This document shows, one piece after another, positions 8,512-17,007 of a stretch of 42,676 nt of DNA. The stretch comes from DATKDP01 sp035546335 (GTDB lineage: Bacteria > Acidobacteriota > Thermoanaerobaculia > Gp7-AA8), in NCBI GenBank assembly GCA_035546335.1, contig DATKDP010000080.1, positions 1 to 42,676 on the forward strand. The letters are read 5' to 3'. Below the pieces are notes generated by a model that was not told the origin of the DNA, ran no database searches, and worked only from the letters and a program-made list of their open reading frames with translations. The position numbers were made by a program, and so were the translations under genes. Positions within the stretch are counted from its first letter, which is position 1. Every line of letters begins with the position of its first letter.

Positions 8512-8742
8512 CTACTCGATGATGTCCAGGAAATAGCGGCGGCGCTCCCTCGAGCCGGAAGCGGCAAGCACCGTCCTGAGCGCGCGCGCGGTCCGCCCCT
8601 GACGGCCGATGACTTTCCCGAGATCGGAGGGGGCGACACGGATCTCGACTACCGTCGCCTGATCACGCTCGTATGAGGACACCTCGACCTGATCGGGCTG
8701 TTCGACGAGCGAGCGCGCGAGGAATGCCACGAGCTCCTTCAT
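8512..8742 (-). CDS. khpA: KH-domain RNA-binding protein KhpA
   Basis: The 76-residue protein is a single KH domain with the GxxG loop as GRQG in LGKVIGRQGRTARALRTVL. KhpA-type proteins bind RNA, often with KhpB/Jag, and in Gram-positive bacteria influence cell division and elongation. It lies between rpsP and rimM, its usual position, six bases from each neighbour, so it is surely part of the same transcript. Confidence 0.95.
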   Translation of the reverse strand: MKELVAFLARSLVEQPDQVEVSSYERDQATVVEIRVAPSDLGKVIGRQGRTARALRTVLAASGSRERRRYFLDIIE

Positions 8743-8748
8743 CGCCGT

Positions 8749-8982
8749 CTATTGGGCTCTCTTGAGAATCGAACGGACCGTGGGCGAAACTTGCGCACCA
8801 CGCGCGACCCAGAAGTCAACGCGCTCCCGGTCGATCGAGATCACGTTGGGCTCTTTGGTCGGATCGTAGTGGCCGATCTGCTCGACCGTCGCCGCTGCCG
8901 GCGTCTTCAGCGAATCGCTGACCACGATCCGGTAGAAGGGTTGATGGCGCGCACCTCCGCGCCTGAGGCGAATCTTCAACAT
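8749..8982 (-). CDS. rpsP: 30S ribosomal protein S16
   Basis: The 77-residue product begins MLKIRLRRGGARHQPFYRIVVSDS and continues with IGHYDPTKEP, standard for S16. The ATG at 8982 has AAGGAG upstream. S16 is needed for assembly of the 30S 5' domain. It heads the classic rpsP-khpA-rimM-trmD-rplS cluster and lies about 100 bases after ffh on the same strand. Confidence 0.97.
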   Translation of the reverse strand: MLKIRLRRGGARHQPFYRIVVSDSLKTPAAATVEQIGHYDPTKEPNVISIDRERVDFWVARGAQVSPTVRSILKRAQ

Positions 8983-9079
8983 TCCTTTGCTCCTTCGATC
9001 ACGTCTCAAGCCCCGGGCGGGACGAATCGGAAGACACCACCCCCGCCCCGGCGGTCCGAACATGCACGTAACGCCCCTC

Positions 9080-10429
9080 TCAATGAAACAATTCCGGAGG
9101 CAGGCCCCTCCCCATCTTCCCGAACTTCCGCGGGCCGAACCCCTTCGAGAAGGTCTTCATCATCTTCTTCATCTGCAGATACTGCTTGAGTAGGCGATTG
9201 ATCTCCTGGACCGTCGTCCCCGACCCCCTCGCGATCCGTTTCTTGCGCGAGCCGTTGATGATCTGAGGGTACTCCCGCTCCTGTCGAGTCATCGAGCTCA
9301 GAATTGCTTCCATCCGTCCGATCGCCGATTCATCGATGTCCTCGTCCCTGATCTTGCCGAGCCCCGCGGCGCCGGGAAGCATCTGGATGATCTGCGACAT
9401 CGGCCCCATCTTCTTGACCTGCTGGAGCTGTTGGCGAAGATCCTCGAGGGTGAATTTGTCCCTCGCCACGCGCTCGGCAAGACGGTGCGCCTCCTTCTGA
9501 TCGACTTCGGCCTCCACCTTCTCGATCAGAGAGAGCACATCGCCCATCCCGAGGATCCGCTGGGCCATCCGCTCTGGATGGAAAACATCGAGCTCGGTGT
9601 ATTTCTCGCCCACGCCCACGAACTTGATCGGCCGGTTCACCACCGACTTGATCGAGAGCGCCGCACCGCCACGCGCATCGCCATCCAGCTTGGTCAGAAT
9701 GATCCCGGTCACTCCAAGCCGGCTGTCGAATTCCCTCGCCGATTTCACCGCGTCCTGCCCGGTCATCGCATCCGCAACGAAGAGGATCTCCGAGGGCTGG
9801 ACCTCCGCTTTGATCGCCTGCAGCTCGTTCATCAGCTCGTCGTCGATGTGCAGACGGCCCGCTGTATCGAGGATTACGATGTCGTGGAGCAAAGACCGCG
9901 CTTCCTTGACGGCATTGCGCGCGATCGTCAGCGGATCGCGCGTCTCGCCGAGCTCGAAAAAGGCCGCCTTCACCTCTCCAGCCACCACTCGCAACTGGTC
10001 GATCGCCGCGGGGCGATACACATCGCAGGGCACGAGCAGGGGGCGCCGCCCGCGGCTCCGAAGATGCAACGCCAGCTTGCCCGAGGTGGTCGTCTTGCCC
10101 GATCCCTGGAGTCCGGTCATCATGATCACCGCCGGCTGGCCGACGAGCGCCAGCCCCGCCTCGGTTCCCCCGAGAAGCTGCTGGAGCTCGTCGCGCACGA
10201 TCTTGATCACCTGCTGTGAGGGAGAGAATGCCGTCAGGACATCCTTCCCCACCGCCTTCTCCCGAACGCGCCCGGTGAATTCCTTGACGACCTTGAAGTT
10301 GACATCGGCCTCGAGAAGAGCGACTCGGATCTCCTTGAGGGCGGTATCGATGTGCCACTCGTTGAGGCTCGCCTCGCCGCGAAGGGTCTTGAAGACCCGG
10401 TCCATTTTTTCCTGCAGGTTGTCGAACAT
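9080..10429 (-). CDS. ffh: Signal recognition particle protein Ffh (SRP54)
   Basis: The 449-residue GTPase has the N domain at residues 1-90 and the G domain at about 90-295, with P-loop GLQGSGKTTTSGKL, DTAGR and TKLDGDARGG. The methionine-rich M domain runs from about 325 to the end, with GMGDVLSLIEK, RIARGSGTTVQEINRLLKQY and MKKMMK. Ffh binds 4.5S RNA and signal sequences and delivers ribosomes to FtsY at the membrane. Length and motifs are complete. It sits upstream of rpsP on the same strand. Confidence 0.98.
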   Translation of the reverse strand: MFDNLQEKMDRVFKTLRGEASLNEWHIDTALKEIRVALLEADVNFKVVKEFTGRVREKAVGKDVLTAFSPSQQVIKIVRDELQQLLGGTEAGLALVGQPAVIMMTGLQGSGKTTTSGKLALHLRSRGRRPLLVPCDVYRPAAIDQLRVVAGEVKAAFFELGETRDPLTIARNAVKEARSLLHDIVILDTAGRLHIDDELMNELQAIKAEVQPSEILFVADAMTGQDAVKSAREFDSRLGVTGIILTKLDGDARGGAALSIKSVVNRPIKFVGVGEKYTELDVFHPERMAQRILGMGDVLSLIEKVEAEVDQKEAHRLAERVARDKFTLEDLRQQLQQVKKMGPMSQIIQMLPGAAGLGKIRDEDIDESAIGRMEAILSSMTRQEREYPQIINGSRKKRIARGSGTTVQEINRLLKQYLQMKKMMKTFSKGFGPRKFGKMGRGLPPELFH

Positions 10430-10493
10430 GGCTTGATCGCTCTGAGGTTCAGGAATCAGGGGTGACGGCTACGTGCCGGCCACTCGCCCCGCT

Positions 10494-11081
10494 TCATTCA
10501 GGACGCAGCTCGACCGACCAGTAGGCCTGGTCGAGGAAGTTCTTCCAGATGTCGGGGTAGTTTCGTCCCTGCAGCCGGTGGAGCGGATGCCACTTCGGCC
10601 GGTGGGGCTGCCGGGTCAACCGGATTCCGCACTCCGACAGCAGTTTGTTTCCCTTCTTCACATTGCATGGAAGACAGGCGCAGACGACGTTCTCCCAGCT
10701 CGATCTTCCTCCGCGCGAGATCGGGATGACATGATCGAGCGAGAGCTCCGAGGAGGAAAACCGCTTCCCGCAGTACTGGCAACGGTTCTGGTCGCGCAGA
10801 TAGATGTTGCCTCGCGAGAACTTCACTTCCTGTCGCGGCATCTTCTCGAACTGAAGAAGCTGAACGACGTGAGGAATGAGGATTCGCCGGCTGGGAGTCG
10901 AAATATAAGCATCCGACGCCTGCACCGGGATGTCCTGCCAGTTCTCGAAATCGTAGGTGCGGTAGTCGGCGTCGACGGCCCGGACGTGGCCCTTGTAGAG
11001 AAGCGTGAACGCACGACGGATCGACGTGATCTGGATCGCGTGAAAATGGCGGTTCAGAACGAGTACGTGACCGTCGAGCAT
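10494..11081 (-). CDS. HNH endonuclease-family protein
   Basis: The product has 195 residues from the ATG at 11081 with GGGAG upstream. Residues about 95-145 hold an HNH/McrA-like fold: CQYCGK, then LSLDHVIPISRGG, then NVVCACLPCNVKKG. This gives the two CxxC zinc knuckles and the His-Asn-type catalytic centre. The N-terminal part (VLNRHFHAIQITSIRRAFTLLYKGHVRAVD) is typical of a widespread bacterial HNH family whose role is not established. No restriction or phage gene is adjacent. It is codirectional with ffh, 64 bases upstream. Confidence 0.88.
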   Translation of the reverse strand: MLDGHVLVLNRHFHAIQITSIRRAFTLLYKGHVRAVDADYRTYDFENWQDIPVQASDAYISTPSRRILIPHVVQLLQFEKMPRQEVKFSRGNIYLRDQNRCQYCGKRFSSSELSLDHVIPISRGGRSSWENVVCACLPCNVKKGNKLLSECGIRLTRQPHRPKWHPLHRLQGRNYPDIWKNFLDQAYWSVELRPE

Positions 11082-11173
11082 GGCATCTCCCGTAACGCCG
11101 CAGTCCGCTGCGATCTTCCTGCCCGGACCCGGACGCAAGAGTAGCATTCTTCGGGGTCAAAACCTCCAGCCCC

Positions 11174-11202
11174 TTGAAAAATCGGACACTTTGGGCGATA
11201 GT
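11174..11202 (+). promoter_or_regulatory. Possible sigma-70-like promoter
   Basis: TTGAAA at 11174-11179 and GATAGT at 11197-11202 are separated by exactly 17 bases. They lie in the divergent gap between the HNH gene and the propeller gene, about 130 bases before the latter's start. This is a sequence match only. Confidence 0.35.
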
Positions 11203-11335
11203 TGGACAACTGTCTCGTTGATCATGGGTGGGTCCAGGCCGGCGCGACCGCCGGCGAACGAGTCGAGTCGATCAGCCGTCCGCGCCTGAGCAGCTCGTGA
11301 CGGTGCAGTGAATGGGGTGGTTTTGGGAGGAAAGT

Positions 11336-12820
11336 ATGCGCTTGAGCTCACGGATCCTGCTCGTCATTGTCGTCGCTTGCCTGGTTGTTCCCCTCACGGC
11401 TTTCGGCAGTCACCTGACGCCCAACTGCGCCCTCGGGCTCGTCGGCAGCGTCAACTCCTCGGCGGCCTTCGCTCAATCGCCGCACGGAGTCTTTCGCAGC
11501 GGTTCGGTCGTCTATTCGCTGCGCGGCCAGCGCCTGGTGACGGTCAACGTCACCGAAACCGGCGAGCTTCAACCGGTTCGGGACGACTTCATCAGCACGC
11601 TCGGTGCCCGCGAGCACAACGGTGGAGTCGCATTCTCGAGCGGCTTTCTCTTCATCAGCGGAGACAGCGGCCTCGAGATCTTCGACCTGCGCAACACCCA
11701 TGGAGGAGCGGGAGGAGTCGCTCCCTCTCTCGTTTCGCGCACGGCCGGCCTTCACTATCGACGAATGGCCGTCTCGGGAAATCTGCTCGCCGGCGTCTTT
11801 CCGGCCAGAGACCTCCCGTGTCACCCGACGCCGTTCAATACCTGTCGCAACTCGATCGACATCTTCAACATCGCCGATCCGAGTGCCCCGGTGCTCGTCT
11901 CTCGCATCCTGTCGAGCAGCAGCTCGTTTCTCGCCTTCAATGACGTGAAGTTCACCAACGGCTTCCTCTGGGCCACCGGACTCGGAGGCACCTTCGCCTG
12001 GGACCTCACCAGCCCCGCCACTCCGGTGCTCGTCCGCGCCCTCGGTGTCCAGGGGATTTTTCTGGCTACGAACGGAACGAACCTGCTGGCCATCGGACAG
12101 GAGACCCTCATCGGCGTTTTCATCATCGGTCCCGGATCCCTCGCCACGCAATTCGTCGTCCCGACACTCCCTTCGATCGTCGACCGCTCGAATCCTCTGA
12201 TGTTCCATCCCGACGCATGGATCGACGACAGCCGGCTGATCACCATGATCGACGAAAAGAATCCGATGACCGGGCGGTCCGCTCGAACGATCGCCTTCGA
12301 CGTGTTCGACTTCACCGTTCCCTTCCTCGAGGGCTTCGACGATCGTCTGTATGAGAACGTCTCCTTCACGCACCCCGACGAGGTGAAGTACAACCCGATC
12401 GCCGTCGGATCGAATGTCTACGTCGTCGGCGAGATGAGCGGCACGCAGGTGTGGGGTGCCTGCGGTTTCTCGGCGGGGAGAATCGAGTTCGACAACCTCC
12501 AGGGGATGACCTGCGGCGGCGCGGAGATTCACGGCTGGGTGACCGGCGATCAGAGAATCACGCGCGTCGAGCTGTTCCTCGACGACACACTTCTGGGGAT
12601 CGCGACGATCACCAATCTTCGCACCGACGTCTCGTCGGCGACGCCGGCCTTCGGCTGGCGCGTCCCGGTGAATCTCGATGCGACGAGTCGAGGCAATCGA
12701 GTCCTGCGCGCCGTTGCCACCGACATTCTCGGCAACCGGCGACAGTTCGCGAGCAAGACGATTTTCTTCAACGGCCCGGGCCAGAACTGTACGGCACGCC
12801 GTCGTGCCACGAAACGCTGA
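11336..12820 (+). CDS. Secreted beta-propeller-like protein with a C-terminal Ig-like domain
   Basis: The 494-residue protein starts at the ATG at 11336, which has GGGAGG upstream. It begins with a signal peptide (ILLVIVVACLVVPLTAFGS). Residues about 50-380 hold repeated strand blocks of the LVIVD type (VYSLRGQRLVTVNV, LFISGDSGLEIFDLRN, SIDIFNIADPSAPVLVSRI, TFAWDLTSPATPVLVRAL), suggesting a beta-propeller. After a Cys-containing linker, residues about 390-485 (AEIHGWVTGDQRITRVELFLDDTLLG) resemble a bacterial Ig-like domain. A surface or periplasmic role is likely, but the ligand is unknown. A strong terminator follows, so the gene is probably monocistronic. Confidence 0.85.
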   Translation: MRLSSRILLVIVVACLVVPLTAFGSHLTPNCALGLVGSVNSSAAFAQSPHGVFRSGSVVYSLRGQRLVTVNVTETGELQPVRDDFISTLGAREHNGGVAFSSGFLFISGDSGLEIFDLRNTHGGAGGVAPSLVSRTAGLHYRRMAVSGNLLAGVFPARDLPCHPTPFNTCRNSIDIFNIADPSAPVLVSRILSSSSSFLAFNDVKFTNGFLWATGLGGTFAWDLTSPATPVLVRALGVQGIFLATNGTNLLAIGQETLIGVFIIGPGSLATQFVVPTLPSIVDRSNPLMFHPDAWIDDSRLITMIDEKNPMTGRSARTIAFDVFDFTVPFLEGFDDRLYENVSFTHPDEVKYNPIAVGSNVYVVGEMSGTQVWGACGFSAGRIEFDNLQGMTCGGAEIHGWVTGDQRITRVELFLDDTLLGIATITNLRTDVSSATPAFGWRVPVNLDATSRGNRVLRAVATDILGNRRQFASKTIFFNGPGQNCTARRRATKR

Positions 12821-12845
12821 TCTGCACTGCCAGAATCCGAAACGA

Positions 12846-12873
12846 GGGGAGCACTCAGGTGCTCCCCTTTTTT
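12846..12873 (+). terminator. Rho-independent terminator
   Basis: A perfect 9-bp stem (GGGGAGCAC / GTGCTCCCC) with a four-base loop is followed by six T residues. It lies 26 bases after the propeller gene. Confidence 0.92.
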
Positions 12874-12920
12874 GGAGGGCGGTGCAAGCGGACTGCACAC
12901 GACCGCGGAAATCCGCCGGC

Positions 12921-13025
12921 TTCTCGTAGGGGCGAAGCATTTGCGCGCAGGCCGCCGCGACGGGCTCGCGTTTCCGGAGCGAAGCGCAATAGCTTCGCCC
13001 GGGTGCTTGCGAAACTGTGACATTC
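12921..13025 (+). repeat. 105-bp dispersed element with inverted ends, copy A
   Basis: The element begins TTCTCGTAGGGGCGAAGCAT and ends CTTGCGAAACTGTGACATTC. Copies recur at 34814-34918 (same strand) and 34995-35090 (opposite strand). Internally GGGCGAAGCATTTGCGC and GCGCAATAGCTTCGCCC are near-perfect inverted repeats about 45 bases apart, so each copy can fold into a hairpin. It contains no gene. Confidence 0.85.
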
Positions 13026-13063
13026 GCGTAGGCGCTTGCAGCGCACCCCAAAGTGGACGCGAT

Positions 13064-13777
13064 ATGATTCAGGCGATGAAGACGCGTGACCGCCTGATCG
13101 TCGCAATCGATCGCTCCTCCCGAGGGGAGATTCTCTCCCTCGCCGATTCGCTTCACGGAATCGCAGGCCTCTACAAGATCGGGCTGCAGGCTTTTCTGGC
13201 GAACGGCTCGGCAATCGTCCACGAGCTCGCGGGCAGAGGAGAGAGCGTCTTTCTCGATCTGAAGCTGCACGACATTCCCAACACCGTCCAGCAGGCTGTC
13301 ACGGAGATCATGGCGATGAAGGTGTCGATGCTGACCCTGCACACTGCGGGAGGATCGGCCATGATGCGGGCCGCTGCCAGGGAGGTGGCATCGAAGGGGC
13401 CGATTCTTCTCGGGGTCACGGTTCTCACGAGCCTCTCGGAGGCAGATCTCGAAGAAGTCGGATTCAGTGGAACGACCGAATCGCGCGTCACCCGACTGGC
13501 GCGACTCGCACAGCAGGCAGGTCTGAGAGGCGTCGTCGCCTCCCCAATCGAGATCGAAGCAATCCGCGAAGCATGCGGTCCGCAGCTGCTCATCGTCACC
13601 CCGGGGATCCGCGGACGGCGCGACGCGACCGGCGACCAGAAGCGGACGATGACCGCCCGCGCCGCACTCGAGGCCGGCGCGGACTACATCGTCGTCGGCC
13701 GCCCGATCACCGAAGCCCGCGACCCCCGCGGCGCAGCTCTGGCACTGCTCGAGAATGCACAGCGAGCGAGGCGCTGA
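13064..13777 (+). CDS. pyrF: Orotidine 5'-phosphate decarboxylase
   Basis: PyrF decarboxylates OMP to UMP, the last step of pyrimidine synthesis. The 237-residue TIM barrel shows the family active-site string FLDLKLHDIPNTV (catalytic Asp-Lys-Asp cluster) and the phosphate-binding ends VTPGIR and ADYIVVGRPIT. A second ATG four codons downstream (13076) is an equally possible start. No other pyrimidine gene is in the window. The polX gene starts 10 bases after the stop and is likely co-transcribed. Confidence 0.96.
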   Translation: MIQAMKTRDRLIVAIDRSSRGEILSLADSLHGIAGLYKIGLQAFLANGSAIVHELAGRGESVFLDLKLHDIPNTVQQAVTEIMAMKVSMLTLHTAGGSAMMRAAAREVASKGPILLGVTVLTSLSEADLEEVGFSGTTESRVTRLARLAQQAGLRGVVASPIEIEAIREACGPQLLIVTPGIRGRRDATGDQKRTMTARAALEAGADYIVVGRPITEARDPRGAALALLENAQRARR

Positions 13778-13787
13778 CCCGGCAGCG

Positions 13788-15524
13788 ATGGACAAATACG
13801 CGGTAGCAAAGACGCTGCGCGAGATTTCGCGCTACCTCGAGCTCGCCGAGAAGAATCGATTCAAGTCCCTCGCCTTCGAGAAAGCAGCGCGCGCCGTCGA
13901 CTCGATCGACGGCGACATCGCCTCGTTCATCGCCTCCGGAAAACTGCAGGGGGCTCCCGCTATCGGCAAAACGATCGGCCCGATGATCGTGGAGCTGGTC
14001 GCGAGCGGAAGCCTTCCCTATCTCGAGGAGCTGCGCAGGCAGTATCCGCCAGGCATTTTCGAGCTACTTCGTGTGCCGGGCCTCGGATTGCGAAAGATAG
14101 GGACTCTCTACGAAAGCCTGGGCATCGCGAATCTGGACGATCTCGAGAGGGCTTGTCGCAATCACGATCTGTCACGCCTCCCGGGGCTCGGCGCGAAAAC
14201 GGAGCAGACGATTCTCGAAGGAATCGGCTTCGCGCGAAGCCATAGCGGCGCCTTCCTTCTTCCCGTCGCGACGGAGATGGCCGAGCTCGTCGCCGAGCGT
14301 CTGCGGGAAGTGGCCGGAGTCGAGCAGGTCGTGATCACCGGCAGTATTCGCCGGCGGCTGGAGATCGTGAAGAACATCAATCTCGCCGTCTCCACTCGCC
14401 AGCCAGCTCGTCTGGCGCGTCGTCTGCTCGACGAGAGCCTCTTCGACACCACCGAGCTGCTCGACGGCCGGACGCTGCGGGGAAACGTGCGCGGCAACGT
14501 GTCGGTGCTGATTCATCTCGCGACTCCTCAGGCGCTCGCTGCCACACTCCTCGTCACGACCGGAAGCGAACCGTTCGTCGGCGCCCTCCGGAGAGTGGCA
14601 GAGAAAAAGGGGGTCGAGATGACACCCGCGGGCGTGAAGAGCCGGGGGAAGCTGATGGCAGCTCCGGACGAGACCTCGATCTTCCGACGCCTTCGCCTCG
14701 ATCCGATACCGCCGGAGCTTCGCGAGAGCAGCGAGATCATCGGTCGTCCGATTCCCGCTCTCGTCACCCGCTCCGATCTGCGCGGAACGTTTCATGTGCA
14801 CACGACGTGGTCCGATGGGAAGGCGACGCTGCGGGAGATGCTGGAGGCGGCGCGGTCGCGACGGTTTTCCTACGTCGGCATCTCCGACCACTCGAAGGCC
14901 GCCCCCTACGCCGGTGGCCTGACCGAAGAACGCTTGCGCGAACAGCAGGCGGAGATCGAAGCGTCGCGCCCGCAATTCCCGGAGCTCCGTATTTTCAAGG
15001 GAACGGAGGCCGACATTCTTCGCGACGGATCGATCGACTACGGGCCATCGGTTCTTTCCTCGTTCGATTTCGTCGTCGCCTCCATCCATTCGCGCTTCAA
15101 GATGACGGGAGCAGAGATGACCGAGCGGATGCTCCGTGCGCTCGACGATCCGTTCGTGACGTTCCTCGGTCATCTCACCGGCCGGCGCCTTCTCACCCGC
15201 GAGGGGTACGATCTCGACTTCGATCGCATCTTCGCGAGGGCCTCGGAGCGTGGTGTGCTCATCGAGATCAACGGAGATCCCAACCGGATGGAGATCGACT
15301 GGCGCCTGCTGCAACGCGCCCTCGACGCCGGTGTCAGCTTCAGCATCCATCCCGACGCTCACGCGACGAGGTCTCTCGACTACGTCGACAACGGAGTGTC
15401 GATCGCGCGCAAGGGCGCCGTGCCGAAGGACCGGATCTTCAACACGCGGCCCGTCGATGAGATCGGGGAGTATCTCTCGCGACGCCGCGCCCGCGCGATC
15501 GCGAACGTTGGGGCGACGCAGTGA
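13788..15524 (+). CDS. polX: PolX-family protein with degenerate polymerase site and intact PHP domain
   Basis: The 578-residue protein has normal bacterial PolX architecture: the 8-kDa and helix-hairpin-helix region (residues 1-150), an X-family palm (about 150-310) and a C-terminal PHP phosphoesterase domain (about 330-575). In the palm, the usual GSxRRG...DxD reads GSIRRRLEIVKNIN, so both aspartates are Asn (196, 198). The position of the third catalytic Asp (DNA polymerase beta Asp256, in IDIRL) is Leu241 (VLIHL). The PHP motifs FHVHTTWSDG, GISDHSKA, GTEADIL, SIHSRF, GHLTGR and HPDAHA are all present. Polymerase activity is therefore unlikely, while PHP nuclease or 3'-end processing remains plausible. 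The frame is intact, so this is not a simple pseudogene. Confidence 0.9.
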   Translation: MDKYAVAKTLREISRYLELAEKNRFKSLAFEKAARAVDSIDGDIASFIASGKLQGAPAIGKTIGPMIVELVASGSLPYLEELRRQYPPGIFELLRVPGLGLRKIGTLYESLGIANLDDLERACRNHDLSRLPGLGAKTEQTILEGIGFARSHSGAFLLPVATEMAELVAERLREVAGVEQVVITGSIRRRLEIVKNINLAVSTRQPARLARRLLDESLFDTTELLDGRTLRGNVRGNVSVLIHLATPQALAATLLVTTGSEPFVGALRRVAEKKGVEMTPAGVKSRGKLMAAPDETSIFRRLRLDPIPPELRESSEIIGRPIPALVTRSDLRGTFHVHTTWSDGKATLREMLEAARSRRFSYVGISDHSKAAPYAGGLTEERLREQQAEIEASRPQFPELRIFKGTEADILRDGSIDYGPSVLSSFDFVVASIHSRFKMTGAEMTERMLRALDDPFVTFLGHLTGRRLLTREGYDLDFDRIFARASERGVLIEINGDPNRMEIDWRLLQRALDAGVSFSIHPDAHATRSLDYVDNGVSIARKGAVPKDRIFNTRPVDEIGEYLSRRRARAIANVGATQ

Positions 15525-15531
15525 GCTATGT

Positions 15532-15644
15532 GGCCGAAGTTTGTCCGCTTCGGCCGGGCCCCGTAGTGGGCGAAGTTTGTCTGCTTCGGCCGGACACGTC
15601 AGGACAACCTCACCGCTCGCGCGCCGAAGTGGACAACTTCGGCC
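15532..15644. repeat. Three GGCCGAAG hairpin repeats
   Basis: Three consecutive inverted repeats follow the polX stop codon: GGCCGAAG-8-CTTCGGCC at 15532-15555, GGGCGAAG-8-CTTCGGCC at 15568-15591, and GCCGAAG-7-CTTCGGC at 15623-15643. Each is followed by a CCGG context. There are no T tracts, so they are not classical terminators. The same stem core recurs at 21131 and 23184. The rest of 15645-15817 shows no gene. Confidence 0.8.
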
Positions 15645-15817
15645 GGGCCCCGCATCGCCGGCGACAATCTGGAGCGAGAGAGGAGAAGGGATGCCTGCGC
15701 GTCACAGACCGAACTTGTCGCGGATGCTGTGTCAGGACCTCGCAAGCCCCAACGAACCCCGCGCCGCATCCGCGACAAAGTTCGGCCACTCCGAGAACGC
15801 CACAGCCGCCGGCCGGG

Positions 15818-16501
15818 TCAGTTTGCCGGCTGGGCCACCAGCACGAGCATCAGTGCCTTCGGGCTGTCGGGAAGCTGCGCCGCGCCGAGCATCAGCGTGT
15901 GGCCGAGCTTCAGATTCAGCGAGGTCGACTTCAGAAGCGGAACCAGCTCGGCGGCGCTCTTGTCTCCCTGAATCCGGCTGAGCTGGAAGTCGGAGATCCG
16001 GACCGTATTGCTCAGCGGGTCGAACTCTCCGAACTTGAGCTCGGCCCGATAGAGCTGATCGATGTCGGCGACGACGGGGTCGCCCTCACGTCCTTCGACC
16101 GTCAATTCTCCCACCTGCTCGAAGACGTTGTAGCGCAGCACGGCGAGCTTCTTCGCGATGTCGTCGAGATCAGCGGCCGCGGGCTGAGCTTTCGGCTGGC
16201 GCGAGGCGGCGATGATCCTGACCTGCAGCTTCAGATTCCGCGACGGAACGTCGAACGCCGCGATCGCCATGGCGATGCTCTTGAGGTTCTCGCCGTGATC
16301 GGTGATGACCAGCGTGTTCGATCCGGGCTGAATCGAGAGCGACCCTTCCGCGCTGATGAGCGGCTTGATCACAGCGGCAGCCCTGTCGGCCTGCTTATGC
16401 CGGAACTGAAATGCGCGCACGGAGAGGTTCTGGCTCGCGGCCCAGAGAGACGACGCCGCGAGAATCAACACTACGAAAACGCCAATCTGCTTCAATCTCA
16501 T
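15818..16501 (-). CDS. Exported protein with a secretin N-domain-like fold
   Basis: The 227-residue product begins with a signal peptide (IGVFVVLILAASSLWAASQ). Residues about 28-100 (VRAFQFRHKQADRAAAVIKPLISAEGSLSIQPGSNTLVITD) match the N-domain/NolW pattern found in secretins of type II and III systems and type IV pili. No pore-forming secretin domain follows; the remainder is unassigned. The start overlaps the upstream anti-sigma stop (ATGA). It may be a periplasmic partner or sensor for the sigma/anti-sigma pair, but that is inference from gene order. Confidence 0.8.
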   Translation of the reverse strand: MRLKQIGVFVVLILAASSLWAASQNLSVRAFQFRHKQADRAAAVIKPLISAEGSLSIQPGSNTLVITDHGENLKSIAMAIAAFDVPSRNLKLQVRIIAASRQPKAQPAAADLDDIAKKLAVLRYNVFEQVGELTVEGREGDPVVADIDQLYRAELKFGEFDPLSNTVRISDFQLSRIQGDKSAAELVPLLKSTSLNLKLGHTLMLGAAQLPDSPKALMLVLVAQPAN

Positions 16502-17007
16502 AGATCCGCCGGGAGGGATTCGTCGAAAATCATCACGATCTGCATGTCGCTCGCCGGATCTGAAGGCAGCTCGATGATCGTCGCCTCCGCTCCTTCGTAC
16601 GACTCCACCACCGGCCGCGACGACTCCACGACCGGCATTACTCGTTCCACCGCCGCGTCCGTCGTCACGACGGAGACGACCCCTGACGGACGGCTCATGA
16701 AGGCCGCAGCACCGATCCCGATGACCAGAACTGCCGCGACCGCCCAGCGGTAGAGACGAGAATGGGCGGCCCCACGGCCGATCACCACTTCCGCCTTCCG
16801 CAGTTGTAGCTGCTGCATCACTCCGTCGACGAACGAATCGACTCCGCCCGCCGGCATCAGCTCCGTTCCTCCGAGAGAGCGAAAGAGATTCTCCGGATCG
16901 ACTTCGACGGCGAGCTCGACGCAATTGACGCATCCACGAAGATGAGCCAGCGTTTCCGGGCTCGCCTCGCCCGACACGATCAGGCTCCTGAACGTCTCGC
17001 AGGTCAT
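16498..17007 (-). CDS. Membrane anti-sigma factor with zinc-finger motif
   Basis: The 169-residue protein starts at the ATG overlapping the sigma stop (ATGA). An HxxxCxxC motif (HLRGCVNC, residues about 22-29) marks a zinc-binding anti-sigma domain. One membrane helix (YRWAVAAVLVIGIGAAAFM) lies at about residues 86-104. The periplasmic tail is short and Val/Glu-rich with no recognised domain. It should sequester the ECF sigma encoded just upstream and be coupled in translation to both neighbours. Confidence 0.88.
   Translation of the reverse strand: MTCETFRSLIVSGEASPETLAHLRGCVNCVELAVEVDPENLFRSLGGTELMPAGGVDSFVDGVMQQLQLRKAEVVIGRGAAHSRLYRWAVAAVLVIGIGAAAFMSRPSGVVSVVTTDAAVERVMPVVESSRPVVESYEGAEATIIELPSDPASDMQIVMIFDESLPADL

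Noticed and set aside
11348..13795. An 815-codon minus-strand open frame opposite the propeller and pyrF genes
   Set aside because: It runs antisense through two well-supported genes and a terminator, with the composition expected of a shadow frame.
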